From NCBI RefSeq assembly GCF_900105925.1, contig NZ_LT629791.1:5922001-5986000 (forward strand): a DNA stretch of 64,000 nucleotides, read 5' to 3'. The stretch comes from Jiangella alkaliphila. Its GTDB lineage: Bacteria > Actinomycetota > Actinomycetes > Jiangellales > Jiangellaceae. A model generated the notes under the pieces. The model worked only from the letters and a program-made list of their open reading frames with translations. It was not told the origin of the DNA and did not search any database. The position numbers and the translations under genes are program-made. Position 1 is the stretch's first letter. Every line of letters starts with the position of its first letter. Of this stretch, positions 52,389 through 59,307 are shown piece after piece.

Positions 52389-52814
52389 CTAGACGAGTGA
52401 GTCCGATTGATCTGCGGGCTCGTCGACCGGTTCCGTGGGCCGGGGAAAGGCGGGCACGTCTCGCGGTGTCACCTTCGCCGGTCGTCGATGGCCGCAGCTG
52501 ACTTCCATTGCCAGAACCGTGCTCCGCGCCCCGGAACGCGAGCCTCGCTATCGAAGACGGCCGCGCCTATTGACGTCGGCGCCCACGCCTGCTGGTCTGG
52601 CGTCACGTCCTGGTATCCCGTCACGTTCTCCGGCCAGAGTCAGGCGTTTCGCGTGACACAGGACCACGACGTCACGCCAGACCAGGACCCCGGCCAACGC
52701 GCCTCCTGGCTCTGAGGCGCGTCCTGGGTGTCGGGCGCGCGAAACATCCGAATCGGGCCCGGAAACGCACCTCAGACCCAGGACGCGCCCGGCGCTTCGG
52801 ACTCACCCATCTAG
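52389..52814. repeat. Palindrome-rich cassette bounded by 20-bp inverted repeats, between two TA systems
   Basis: Imperfect inverted repeats (52389-52408 and 52795-52814, 16 of 20 match, sharing GTGAGTCCGA) lie at the 3' ends of the convergent mazF and vapC genes; the right one overlaps the vapC stop. Inside are a long hairpin (52592-52685) and a 13-bp perfect inverted repeat (GCGCGTCCTGGGT at 52717, complement at 52776-52788). No coding region is convincing. It could be a MITE remnant or a structured terminator or RNA region. Confidence 0.65.
52592..52685. repeat. 34-bp-arm imperfect hairpin
   Basis: Arms at 52592-52625 and 52652-52685 pair at 27 of 34 positions; the outer part is nearly perfect (CTGGTCTGGCGTCACGT with ACGTCACGCCAGACCAG, apart from one mismatch). 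The 26-nt loop contains CTCCGGCCAGAG. The transcribed form would be a very stable stem. Confidence 0.75.
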
Positions 52815-53263
52815 TCCGGCGCGATCAACCGTAGCCGGGGGAAGTAGGTGCGGAAGCGCGCCGTATCGCGGGTGAGCAGGTGGTACGAACGCACAGCGGC
52901 GTGCGCGCCGACGTAGAAGTCCGGGAGCGGCGAACGCTTCTGGCCGCCACGGCGGCGGTACGCCAGGAACGCCTTGCCGGCGAGGAATCCCGCCTCGTAC
53001 GGCAGCTGTTCACGCTCGTAGTCACCGGGCGACAGGACCCGGTCGAGCTCCTCGACGGTGTCGTAGCCGATCGACACCTCGGCGTAGACGATCGGGTTGA
53101 CGACGACCCGGCCGCCGTCGAGAGCTCGCCCGAGCGCACCCTCGGACCACTCCGCCCACTGCGGATCGGCGGTGGCGACGTCGAGGAGGACGCAGGAGTC
53201 GACGAGCGTCACCGGCTGCGGTGTTGCGGACTCGACCAGGCGCAGGGACGCCTCATTCATCAC
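52811..53263 (-). CDS. vapC: PIN-domain ribonuclease toxin (VapC-like)
   Basis: 150 aa. The PIN fold has acidic residues in VTLVDSCVLLDVATAD, then VVVNPIVYAEVSIGYD and LPDFYVGAHAAVRSYHLLTR followed by DTARFRTYFPRLRLIAPD. It is a magnesium-dependent RNase, often specific for tRNA or rRNA. The ATG at 53263 overlaps the antitoxin gene by 11 bp. Its stop lies in the right arm of the inverted repeat that ends the palindrome-rich cassette. Confidence 0.92.
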   Translation of the reverse strand: MMNEASLRLVESATPQPVTLVDSCVLLDVATADPQWAEWSEGALGRALDGGRVVVNPIVYAEVSIGYDTVEELDRVLSPGDYEREQLPYEAGFLAGKAFLAYRRRGGQKRSPLPDFYVGAHAAVRSYHLLTRDTARFRTYFPRLRLIAPD

Positions 53264-53480
53264 GCAGGAGCGCCATGATCTCGTCGGTGCTCATGTCGGT
53301 GGTCGCCGTGCCGCGCAGACGCCGGGCAGCCCGCTCTCCCCTGGTGGGAGCGCCATGCCGGCGGACGATCTGCAGCGTCCCGCCAGCGTCGACGACATCG
53401 ACCTCGTCCCCTTCGCGCAAGCCGAACTGCCGGCGCAGCTCAGCGGGGACGGTGACCTGACCCTTGCTGTTGAGCCGCAC
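53253..53480 (-). CDS. vapB: AbrB/MazE-type antitoxin (VapB-like)
   Basis: 75 aa. N-terminal swapped-hairpin AbrB domain: RLNSKGQVTVPAELRRQFGL and REGDEVDVVDAGGTLQIVRR. The C terminus (TTDMSTDEIMALLRDE) is the toxin-binding tail. The GTG at 53480 gives VRLNSKGQ. It overlaps vapC by 11 bp, the usual TA layout, and is preceded by a 15-bp palindrome. Confidence 0.92.
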   Translation of the reverse strand: MRLNSKGQVTVPAELRRQFGLREGDEVDVVDAGGTLQIVRRHGAPTRGERAARRLRGTATTDMSTDEIMALLRDE

Positions 53481-53496
53481 TGTCGCCTCCCTTGTG

Positions 53497-53511
53497 ACAC
53501 GTATTACGTGT
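53497..53511. promoter_or_regulatory. vapBC operator
   Basis: ACACGT-ATT-ACGTGT is a perfect palindrome 16 bp upstream of the vapB start, followed by the A/T-richer stretch TACAACGTATCACG that likely holds the promoter. Its place fits VapB-VapC autoregulation. Confidence 0.72.
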
Positions 53512-53529
53512 ACAACGTATCACGAGCGC

Positions 53530-53601
53530 GTTGATCTTGGAGTTGTTCGGCCATCTATCGGACATTCCGGACGGCAATTGCCGAACAACTCCAAGATCAA
53601 C
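53530..53601. repeat. Long palindrome with the conserved CGG-CAT-CCGG loop (copy 3)
   Basis: Perfect 21-bp arms (53530-53550 and 53581-53601; GTTGATCTTGGAGTTGTTCG plus one base) enclose a 30-nt loop with CGGACATTCCGGACGG at its centre. The arms differ from those at 33035 and 41864, but loop length and loop motif agree. The right arm contains the stop codon of the TetR gene, so it may also end that transcript. Confidence 0.85.
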
Positions 53602-54172
53602 TTCGGGGTGGGGGGCGGAGGGCGCGGTCGAACAGGCGGGCCAGGCGGCCGGCGTCGATGGGGTCGTCGGAGAGCAGCGCCAGCAGGCCGGCGCCGTCGA
53701 GGATGCTGACGAACGCGTCGACGGCGACCGGGTCGTCGGTGTAGCGGCGGGCCAGCTCGGCCGTCCACCGCGACCAGGTCAGCGCCGCCTCGCGTAGAGC
53801 CGGTCGGCGCGCGGCGTGCAGCAGCAGCTCGTACGAGCCCAGCCACTCCGCGCGGCCCTCGTTGAAGCACGCGGCCAGGTAGCCGGCCAGCTCGGCCGGG
53901 GTGGCGGCGGCGGGCAGCGAGTCGGCCAGCTCGCGCGCGTACTGCTCGGTGCCCTCGGCCAGCGCGGCCACCAGCAGCTCGTCGATGGTGGCGAAGTGGT
54001 AGGTAGCCAGCGACTTCGCCAGGCCGGCCTCGGCCGCGACGGAGCGGTGGGTCACGCCGGCCGGGCCGTCGCGGCCGACCACGCGGACGGTCGCCTCGAG
54101 CAGCCGCCGCCGGGTCTGCTGTCCGCGCGTACGGCGGCCGTCCGCCGTCGCACGCGCGGTCTCAGTGGGCAC
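53597..54172 (-). CDS. TetR-family regulator
   Basis: 191 aa. The N-terminal HTH is TRRRLLEATVRVVGRDGPAG, then VTHRSVAAEAGLAKSLATYH. The C-terminal ligand domain has a TetR_C-like helix bundle. The GTG at 54172 overlaps the SMR gene stop by 11 bp, so the two are one operon with the transporter first. It probably binds the perfect palindrome at 54511 and is released by a substrate of the pump. Confidence 0.92.
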   Translation of the reverse strand: MPTETARATADGRRTRGQQTRRRLLEATVRVVGRDGPAGVTHRSVAAEAGLAKSLATYHFATIDELLVAALAEGTEQYARELADSLPAAATPAELAGYLAACFNEGRAEWLGSYELLLHAARRPALREAALTWSRWTAELARRYTDDPVAVDAFVSILDGAGLLALLSDDPIDAGRLARLFDRALRPPPRS

Positions 54173-54485
54173 CGCCCAACTCTAGGGCCAGCACGCCGCC
54201 GATGATCAGCGCGATGCCACCCACCTGCACGGTCGTCAGCGGCTCACTCAGGAACGCCGCGCCGATCAGCGCCACCAGCGCGACCCCGGCGGCCGCCCAC
54301 ACGCCGTAGGCGACGCCGATGCGCATGCCCCGCTCGAGAGCGAGCGACAGCATCGCGAACGCGCCGAGATAACCCACCACCAGCACGATGCTCGGCACCA
54401 GCTTGGTGAACCCCTCGGAGGCCCGCAGCGCGAGCGTCGCGGTCACCTCCGCCGCGATGGCCAACGCCAGAAACACCCAGGTCAT
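54162..54485 (-). CDS. Small multidrug resistance (SMR) transporter
   Basis: 107 aa, four spans. The essential membrane Glu is in WVFLALAIAAEVTATLALRA (position 14-15), followed by GFTKLVPSIVLVVGYLGAFA, GMRIGVAYGVWAAAGVALVA and LSEPLTTVQVGGIALIIGGV. It exchanges cationic compounds, or guanidinium-type substrates, for protons. It is upstream of its TetR regulator and downstream of a 24-bp perfect palindrome. Confidence 0.93.
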   Translation of the reverse strand: MTWVFLALAIAAEVTATLALRASEGFTKLVPSIVLVVGYLGAFAMLSLALERGMRIGVAYGVWAAAGVALVALIGAAFLSEPLTTVQVGGIALIIGGVLALELGGAH

Positions 54486-54510
54486 GCTCCACGTCCTCAC
54501 TGCGAACCAA

Positions 54511-54534
54511 CTATCTGGACTTTTGTCCAGATAG
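54511..54534. promoter_or_regulatory. TetR operator
   Basis: CTATCTGGAC-TTTT-GTCCAGATAG is a perfect 10-bp inverted repeat, 26 bp upstream of the SMR start and 27 bp before the divergent lipoprotein gene. It is the best candidate site for the TetR protein encoded in the SMR operon; it could also control the lipoprotein. Confidence 0.85.
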
Positions 54535-54560
54535 AAGCGTAGCGCACTACACTGACGGGC

Positions 54561-55058
54561 ATGGCGCACCGGACGCCCGCCGCCGTCGCCGTCGCCGCGG
54601 CCATGCTGATCGCCGCCTGCTCCGGCGGGGGGCACGAGGCGCACGACCGGCTGCCGCCCACGTCGCCCGCGGCAGCGCCGTCGGGAACGCCGTCCGGCTC
54701 CGCGGACCGGTCCGAGCCGGTGCTCGCGCACGGCGTCATCACCAGCCCGGACGGCACCCCGGTGGCCGACGCGGTCGTGCAGCTGACCACCGAGCCGACC
54801 GACGCCCAGCTGGCCACCATCGACCCGTTCGAGTACCCGCTCACTCCGGTCGCCGAGACCAGGACCGGCCCGGACGGCCGGTACGAGCTGCGCATCCCGG
54901 CCGACAAGCGCGCGGAGCTGCCGGTCGACGCGTCCGGGCAGGTCCAGTACGTCGTGATCGTCGACTCCCCCGACGGCGGCGCCATGGAGTTCTGGACCGG
55001 GCCGGGCGCGCCGACCCATCCGCACAGCCTCGACCTCGAGCTGATCCCGGGCGCCTAG
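54561..55058 (+). CDS. Lipoprotein with carboxypeptidase-regulatory-like domain
   Basis: 165 aa. Signal peptide with lipobox LIAAC (Cys 20), then a Ser/Pro/Gly-rich linker, then an Ig-like, CarboxypepD_reg-type fold (HGVITSPDGTPVADAVVQLT, TGPDGRYELRIPADKRAELP). It is anchored outside the membrane. The function is not known. It is divergent from the SMR-TetR operon and may share its operator. Confidence 0.82.
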   Translation: MAHRTPAAVAVAAAMLIAACSGGGHEAHDRLPPTSPAAAPSGTPSGSADRSEPVLAHGVITSPDGTPVADAVVQLTTEPTDAQLATIDPFEYPLTPVAETRTGPDGRYELRIPADKRAELPVDASGQVQYVVIVDSPDGGAMEFWTGPGAPTHPHSLDLELIPGA

Positions 55059-55135
55059 GGGTGTGTCTCCCTGTCGGGAACGGCGCTGCCCGTTCGACGT
55101 CAAGGCGAGAGAATGCCGTCGGAAGGGAGCCAGCC

Positions 55136-55525
55136 ATGCGGTTCGTGTCGTTCGTCCGGTCCGAGGAGCCCAACCCCGCGGGTCAGCCGCCGCCGGAGCT
55201 GTTCGACGCGGTTGCCGAGCTCGCGCATGAGATGAGCGTGTCGGGCGTGCTGGTCGAGATGGGCGGGCTGCTGCCCAGCTCCGCGGGCGCCCTCGTGTCG
55301 CTGGTCGACGGCCGCATCAGCGCCGTCGACGGGCCGTTCACCGAGGCCAAGGAGCTGATCGGCGGGTTCGCCATCCTGGACGTGCGGTCCCGCGAGGAGG
55401 CGGTCGAGCTGGCCCGGCGGCTGCTGCGGGTGCATCAGCGGCACTGGCCGGCCTGGCAGGGCACCTGCGAGCTGCGCCAGCTCGAGGACGACGACCACCC
55501 GCACCCGGGCCTCCCGCGGCCGTAG
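55136..55525 (+). CDS. YCII-related DGPF-domain protein
   Basis: 129 aa. The family motif is VDGPFTEAKELIGGFAILD, preceded by VEMGGLLPSSAGALVSLVDG. DGPF proteins are dimeric alpha-beta barrels of unknown catalysis, typically encoded next to ECF42-type sigma factors, as here. The ATG at 55136 follows GGAAGGGAG. The sigma gene begins 37 bp downstream. Confidence 0.9.
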   Translation: MRFVSFVRSEEPNPAGQPPPELFDAVAELAHEMSVSGVLVEMGGLLPSSAGALVSLVDGRISAVDGPFTEAKELIGGFAILDVRSREEAVELARRLLRVHQRHWPAWQGTCELRQLEDDDHPHPGLPRP

Positions 55526-55562
55526 CCCGCGCCTCGCGGGGCGAGTGTGGTCTCATCGTCGG

Positions 55563-56816
55563 GTGAGCGAGGAGACCACGCGCGCCGCGGTCGAGGCCGT
55601 CTGGCGGCTGGAGTCGACGCGGCTGGTGGCCGGGCTGGTGCGCATCGTGCGCGACGTCGGCCTGGCCGAGGACCTCGCGCAGGACGCGCTCGTCGCCGCG
55701 CTCGACTCGTGGCCCCGGTCGGGCATCCCGGACCGGCCGGCCGCCTGGCTGATGACGATCGCCAAGCGGCGCGCCGTCGACCAGTTCCGCCGGCACGAGC
55801 GCCGCGACGTCCTCTACGCGGCCATCGCCCGCGACCGCGGCGCGGACGTCGTCGAGCCCGACCTCGCCGCGGCGGTCGACCACGTCGAGGACGACGTGCT
55901 GCGGCTGATGTTCGTCTGCTGCCACCCGTCGCTGACGCCGGAGGCGCAGACGACGCTGACGCTCAAGCTGGTCGGCGGGCTGAGCAGCCGCGAGATCGCC
56001 CGCGCCTACCTGACGTCGGAGGCGACGATCACCCAGCGGGTCGTCCGGGCCAAGCGGACGCTCACCGAGGCGCGGGCGGCGCTGGACGAACCGGCCGGCG
56101 CCGACCGCGCGGCCCGGCTGGCCACCGTCCTGGGCGTCGTGTACCTGCTGTTCAACGAGGGGTACTCGGCCACCGAGGGCAGCGACTGGACCCGGCCCGA
56201 CCTCTGCGCCGAAGCGGTCCGGCTGGGCCGCATCCTGGCGTCGCTGGTGCCGGACGACCCCGAGGTGCACGGGCTGTCCGCGCTGATGGAGCTGCAGTCG
56301 TCGCGGCTGCGCGCCCGGGTGGGTCCGGACGGCGAGCCGGTGCTGCTGCTCGACCAGGACCGCGGCCGCTGGGACCACGCCCGCATCCGCCGCGGCCTGG
56401 CCGACCTGGCGCGGGCCGAGGCGCTGACGCCACAGCCCGGGCCGTACACGCTGCAGGCCGCGATCGCCGCCTGTCACGCCCGCGCGGCCCGCGCCGAGGA
56501 CACCGACTGGCCGGCCATCGCCGCGCTGTACGAGCGGCTCGGCCGGGTGAACGGCACGCCGGTCGTCGAGCTCAACCGCGCCGTCGCGCTGGGCATGGCC
56601 TACGGGCCGCAGGCGGGGCTGGCGCTGCTGGACCAGATCGCCGACGCCCCGGCCATGCGCGGCTACCACCTGCTGCCCAGCGTCCGCGGCGACCTGCTGG
56701 AACGCATCGGCCGTCCGGACGAGGCGCGCGCGGAGTTCGAGCGCGCGGCCGGCCTGACCCGCAACGACCGCGAGCGGCGCCTGCTGCTCGACCGCGCCCG
56801 GCGGCTCGCCCCCTGA
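55563..56816 (+). CDS. ECF RNA polymerase sigma factor with C-terminal TPR-like extension (ECF42-like)
   Basis: 417 aa. Region 2 is LVRIVRDVGLAEDLAQDALV followed by WLMTIAKRRAVDQFRRHERR; region 4 is LTLKLVGGLSSREIARAYLT, then SEATITQRVVRAKRTLTEAR. A 230-residue helical extension (LFNEGYSATEGSDWTRPDLC, then AALYERLGRVNGTPVVELNR) is typical of the ECF42 group and replaces a separate anti-sigma factor. The DGPF gene upstream is the usual partner. Start is GTG at 55563. MITE-like element B lies 20 bp downstream. Confidence 0.93.
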   Translation: MSEETTRAAVEAVWRLESTRLVAGLVRIVRDVGLAEDLAQDALVAALDSWPRSGIPDRPAAWLMTIAKRRAVDQFRRHERRDVLYAAIARDRGADVVEPDLAAAVDHVEDDVLRLMFVCCHPSLTPEAQTTLTLKLVGGLSSREIARAYLTSEATITQRVVRAKRTLTEARAALDEPAGADRAARLATVLGVVYLLFNEGYSATEGSDWTRPDLCAEAVRLGRILASLVPDDPEVHGLSALMELQSSRLRARVGPDGEPVLLLDQDRGRWDHARIRRGLADLARAEALTPQPGPYTLQAAIAACHARAARAEDTDWPAIAALYERLGRVNGTPVVELNRAVALGMAYGPQAGLALLDQIADAPAMRGYHLLPSVRGDLLERIGRPDEARAEFERAAGLTRNDRERRLLLDRARRLAP

Positions 56817-56836
56817 ACCCCACCCAGCCCCTCCCG

Positions 56837-57088
56837 CCCATGATCATCGGCGATCGACCACACCCCGGAGCCTGTTGCTGAATGAGGCTCCGTCCAGGCG
56901 AGGTGGGGGGAACAACGCGAAAACGGGCTGAAAATAGGCCCAAGTGGAGGGCCCTTGATCAAATGGCGAAAGCCCACCTCGCTGACCAGCGCCTTTGCAG
57001 CGGCCAAGTTGCCCCGTGGATGAACATCGTTCTCATCTTTCAAAAAGCAACAGGCTCCCCGACGTGGTGGATCGCCGATGATCATGGG
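56837..57088. mobile_element. MITE-like element B (252 bp) with about 43-bp terminal inverted repeats
   Basis: Ends at 56837-56879 and 57046-57088 match at about 38 of 43 positions and share CCCATGATCATCGGC and GGAGCCTGTTGCT with element A at 41751. The core is unlike that of element A and is A/T-richer than the surroundings (with CAAAAAGCAAC at the right junction). It has no coding capacity. It lies between the sigma gene and the end of the fructokinase gene; its right end is 12 bp from that gene stop. Confidence 0.82.
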
Positions 57089-57099
57089 GCGGGGCATGA

Positions 57100-58050
57100 T
57101 CAGGAGGGGCTGACGGCGTCCAGCTCGGCGCGGGTGGGCGGGTTGGCGCCGGCCCGCGAGACGGTGACGGCGGCGGCCAGCGTCGCCCGCCGCACGACGC
57201 GCTCGACCACGTCGGCGGGGACAGCGCGCAGGCGAGCCCGGGCGGCGCCGCCGAGCAGGTCCTCGTGCCACAGCCCGTCGAGCAGGCCGGCCGTGAACGA
57301 GTCGCCGGCACCGACGGTGTCGGCGACGGTGACCGGCGCGGCCGGCACGTGCACCTCTCCCCCGGCCGTGACCGCGACCGCGCCGTCGCCGCCCAGTGTG
57401 ACGACGACCAGCGCTGGGCCGAGCCGCAACCAGTCGCGCGCGACGTCGAGCGGGTCGCGGCCGGGCGCGAGGAACGCGGTGTCCTGGTCGCTGGCCTTGA
57501 CGACGTCGCTGCCGGCCACCAGGTGCTCCACCCGTTCGCGCAACGAGCCGGCCGGGCCCATCAGCGCCGGCCGGATGTTCGGGTCGTAGCTGACGGTGCT
57601 CGCCGGCCGCACGTCGTCGACCAGCCGCTCGACCGCCGCCGCGCCGGGCGCGACCGTCGTCGCCAGCGAGCCGGTGTGCAGCACCACCGGAGCGTCGGTC
57701 AGCACCACCGGCCCGAGGTCCCAGGTCAGGTCGAACCGGTAGTCCGCCGACCCGTCCGCGCCGAGGCGGGCGACCGCCGACGACGTCCGGGCAGCGGCGC
57801 CCTGGGTCCGGACCTCGACGCCGGCGGAGGCCAGGTGCGCGCGGATCGCGTCGCCGTCGGCGTCAGCGCCCAGCTCGGTGACCAGCGCGGTCCGCCGGCC
57901 GAGCCGCCCGAGCCCGTACGCGACGTTCGCCGGGCTGCCGCCCGGGTGCCGGGCCTCGGTGCCGTCGCGCTCGACGATGACGTCGGTGAGCGCCTCGCCC
58001 ACGACGACGGCGAGACCGGGCGGCCCCGCGCCGTCGCCCGCCCCCGTCAT
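57100..58050 (-). CDS. PfkB-family carbohydrate kinase (fructokinase-like)
   Basis: 316 aa. N-terminal VVVGEALTDVIVERDG, sugar-binding RHPGGSPANVAYGLGRLG, and the C-terminal anion hole DTVGAGDSFTAGLLDGL. It phosphorylates a ketose or nucleoside; with a LacI repressor and a levanase beside it, fructose is the likely substrate. The ATG at 58050 overlaps the LacI stop by four bases. MITE-like element B ends just after its stop. Confidence 0.92.
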   Translation of the reverse strand: MTGAGDGAGPPGLAVVVGEALTDVIVERDGTEARHPGGSPANVAYGLGRLGRRTALVTELGADADGDAIRAHLASAGVEVRTQGAAARTSSAVARLGADGSADYRFDLTWDLGPVVLTDAPVVLHTGSLATTVAPGAAAVERLVDDVRPASTVSYDPNIRPALMGPAGSLRERVEHLVAGSDVVKASDQDTAFLAPGRDPLDVARDWLRLGPALVVVTLGGDGAVAVTAGGEVHVPAAPVTVADTVGAGDSFTAGLLDGLWHEDLLGGAARARLRAVPADVVERVVRRATLAAAVTVSRAGANPPTRAELDAVSPS

Positions 58051-59099
58051 CGGCCCTCCGGCGAGATCTCGCCCGAGCCGCGCGGCACGGTCGTCGTCGG
58101 CAGGACGATGCGCCGCGGCCGGCCGCGTTCGCCGTCGAGCCGCTGGAACAGCAGCTCCGCGGCGGCCCGGCCCATGGCGGCGGGGTCCTGCGCGATGACG
58201 CTGACCCCCGGCTTCAGCAGGTCGGCCAGCGGGAAGTCGTCGAAGCCGATGAGCGCGACGGTCCGCTCCAGCCCGAGCTCCTGCAACGCGGTGATGGCGC
58301 CGATGGTGACCAGGTTCTGGCCGGCGAACAGAGCAGTCGGAGCGCCATCAGCACGCAGCAGCGCGGTCGTCGCGCGCGCGGCGTCGTCGACGGTGTGCAG
58401 GTCGTGGACGACGTGCGCGGGGTCCAGCGCCAGCCCGCGCTCCAGCAGCGCCCGCTGGTAGCCGGCGAAGCGCTGCTGGGCGGTCGGGATGAGCGCGAGG
58501 TCGCCGAGGAAGGCGATGCGCCGGTGCCCGACGTCGGCGAGCTGGTGGACGGCCTGCCGCGCGCCCGCCTCGTTGTCGGACAGCACGCAGTCGGCGAGCA
58601 GCCCCTGCGGCTGGCGGTCGACGAACACCAGCGGCGTGCCGGCCTCCATCTCCGCCCGCAGATAGCCCTGGTCCTCGCCGACCGGCGCGATGATGAGGCC
58701 GTCGACCCGGCGCTCGGTGAACGCGTGCACCAGCGCCCGCTCGCGCTGCTGGTCCTCGTCGACGCTGCCGGCGAGGATGAGCACGCGCTGCTCGTTGGCG
58801 ACGTCCTCGACGGCGCGCAGCAGCGCGCTGGAGAACGGGTTGGCGAGATCCTCGAGCACGGTACCGATGGCGGCGGTGCGCCGGCTGGACCGGCGCAGCG
58901 CGCTGGCCGACACGTTCGGCCGGTAGTCGAGCCGGCCGATGGCCACCCGCACGGCGTCGACCTTCTGTGCCGTGACGCCGGCCTCGCCGTTGACCACCCG
59001 GGACACCGTCTTCATGCTGACGCCGGCCATGGCGGCGACGTCGCGCAGCGTCGCCCGCGGCCGGTACGGCGTGATCGCCGGATCGGCGTGTTCGGTCAT
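58047..59099 (-). CDS. LacI-family transcriptional repressor
   Basis: 350 aa. The HTH is TLRDVAAMAGVSMKTVSRVV at about residues 18-37, then a periplasmic-binding-type ligand domain (IGTVLEDLANPFSSALLRAV, VDGLIIAPVGEDQGYLRAEM, GHRRIAFLGDLALIPTAQQR, TALFAGQNLVTIGAITALQE). The ligand is probably fructose or a phosphate of it. It precedes the kinase gene in one operon and is divergent from the GH32-transporter operon. Two TGACAA-N2-TTGTCA palindromes lie between. Confidence 0.94.
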   Translation of the reverse strand: MTEHADPAITPYRPRATLRDVAAMAGVSMKTVSRVVNGEAGVTAQKVDAVRVAIGRLDYRPNVSASALRRSSRRTAAIGTVLEDLANPFSSALLRAVEDVANEQRVLILAGSVDEDQQRERALVHAFTERRVDGLIIAPVGEDQGYLRAEMEAGTPLVFVDRQPQGLLADCVLSDNEAGARQAVHQLADVGHRRIAFLGDLALIPTAQQRFAGYQRALLERGLALDPAHVVHDLHTVDDAARATTALLRADGAPTALFAGQNLVTIGAITALQELGLERTVALIGFDDFPLADLLKPGVSVIAQDPAAMGRAAAELLFQRLDGERGRPRRIVLPTTTVPRGSGEISPEGR

Positions 59100-59153
59100 G
59101 TGCCCCCTCCGATCGAACAATACCGGACCATCACCCGTCCTCCACGCCGGCTT

Positions 59154-59167
59154 TGACAACATTGTCA
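59154..59167. promoter_or_regulatory. LacI-type operator 1
   Basis: TGACAACATTGTCA, a near-perfect 14-bp palindrome 55 bp upstream of the lacI start, is positioned to control the repressor-kinase operon. It shares its half-sites with the site at 59253. Confidence 0.85.
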
Positions 59168-59252
59168 GGGCACCACTTGCGGCGGCATCATCGCCCCGTA
59201 GCACCGCAGAAAGCAAGTATTGACACGTAGGTCGCGAACCTCCAGACTCCCC

Positions 59253-59266
59253 TGACAAGGTTGTCA
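59253..59266. promoter_or_regulatory. LacI-type operator 2
   Basis: TGACAAGGTTGTCA, 14 bp, lies 42 bp before the GH32 gene start and 99 bp from operator 1. Paired sites at this distance allow looping by a tetrameric or bridged repressor. Confidence 0.85.
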
Positions 59267-59307
59267 GAGCGCACCCAAGACGATCACTGGCAAGGGAGCT
59301 GGGACGT

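Noticed and set aside
52407-52715. Small protein genes between mazF and vapC
   Set aside because: The frames lack ribosome sites and family character and overlap long hairpins; the region reads as non-coding.
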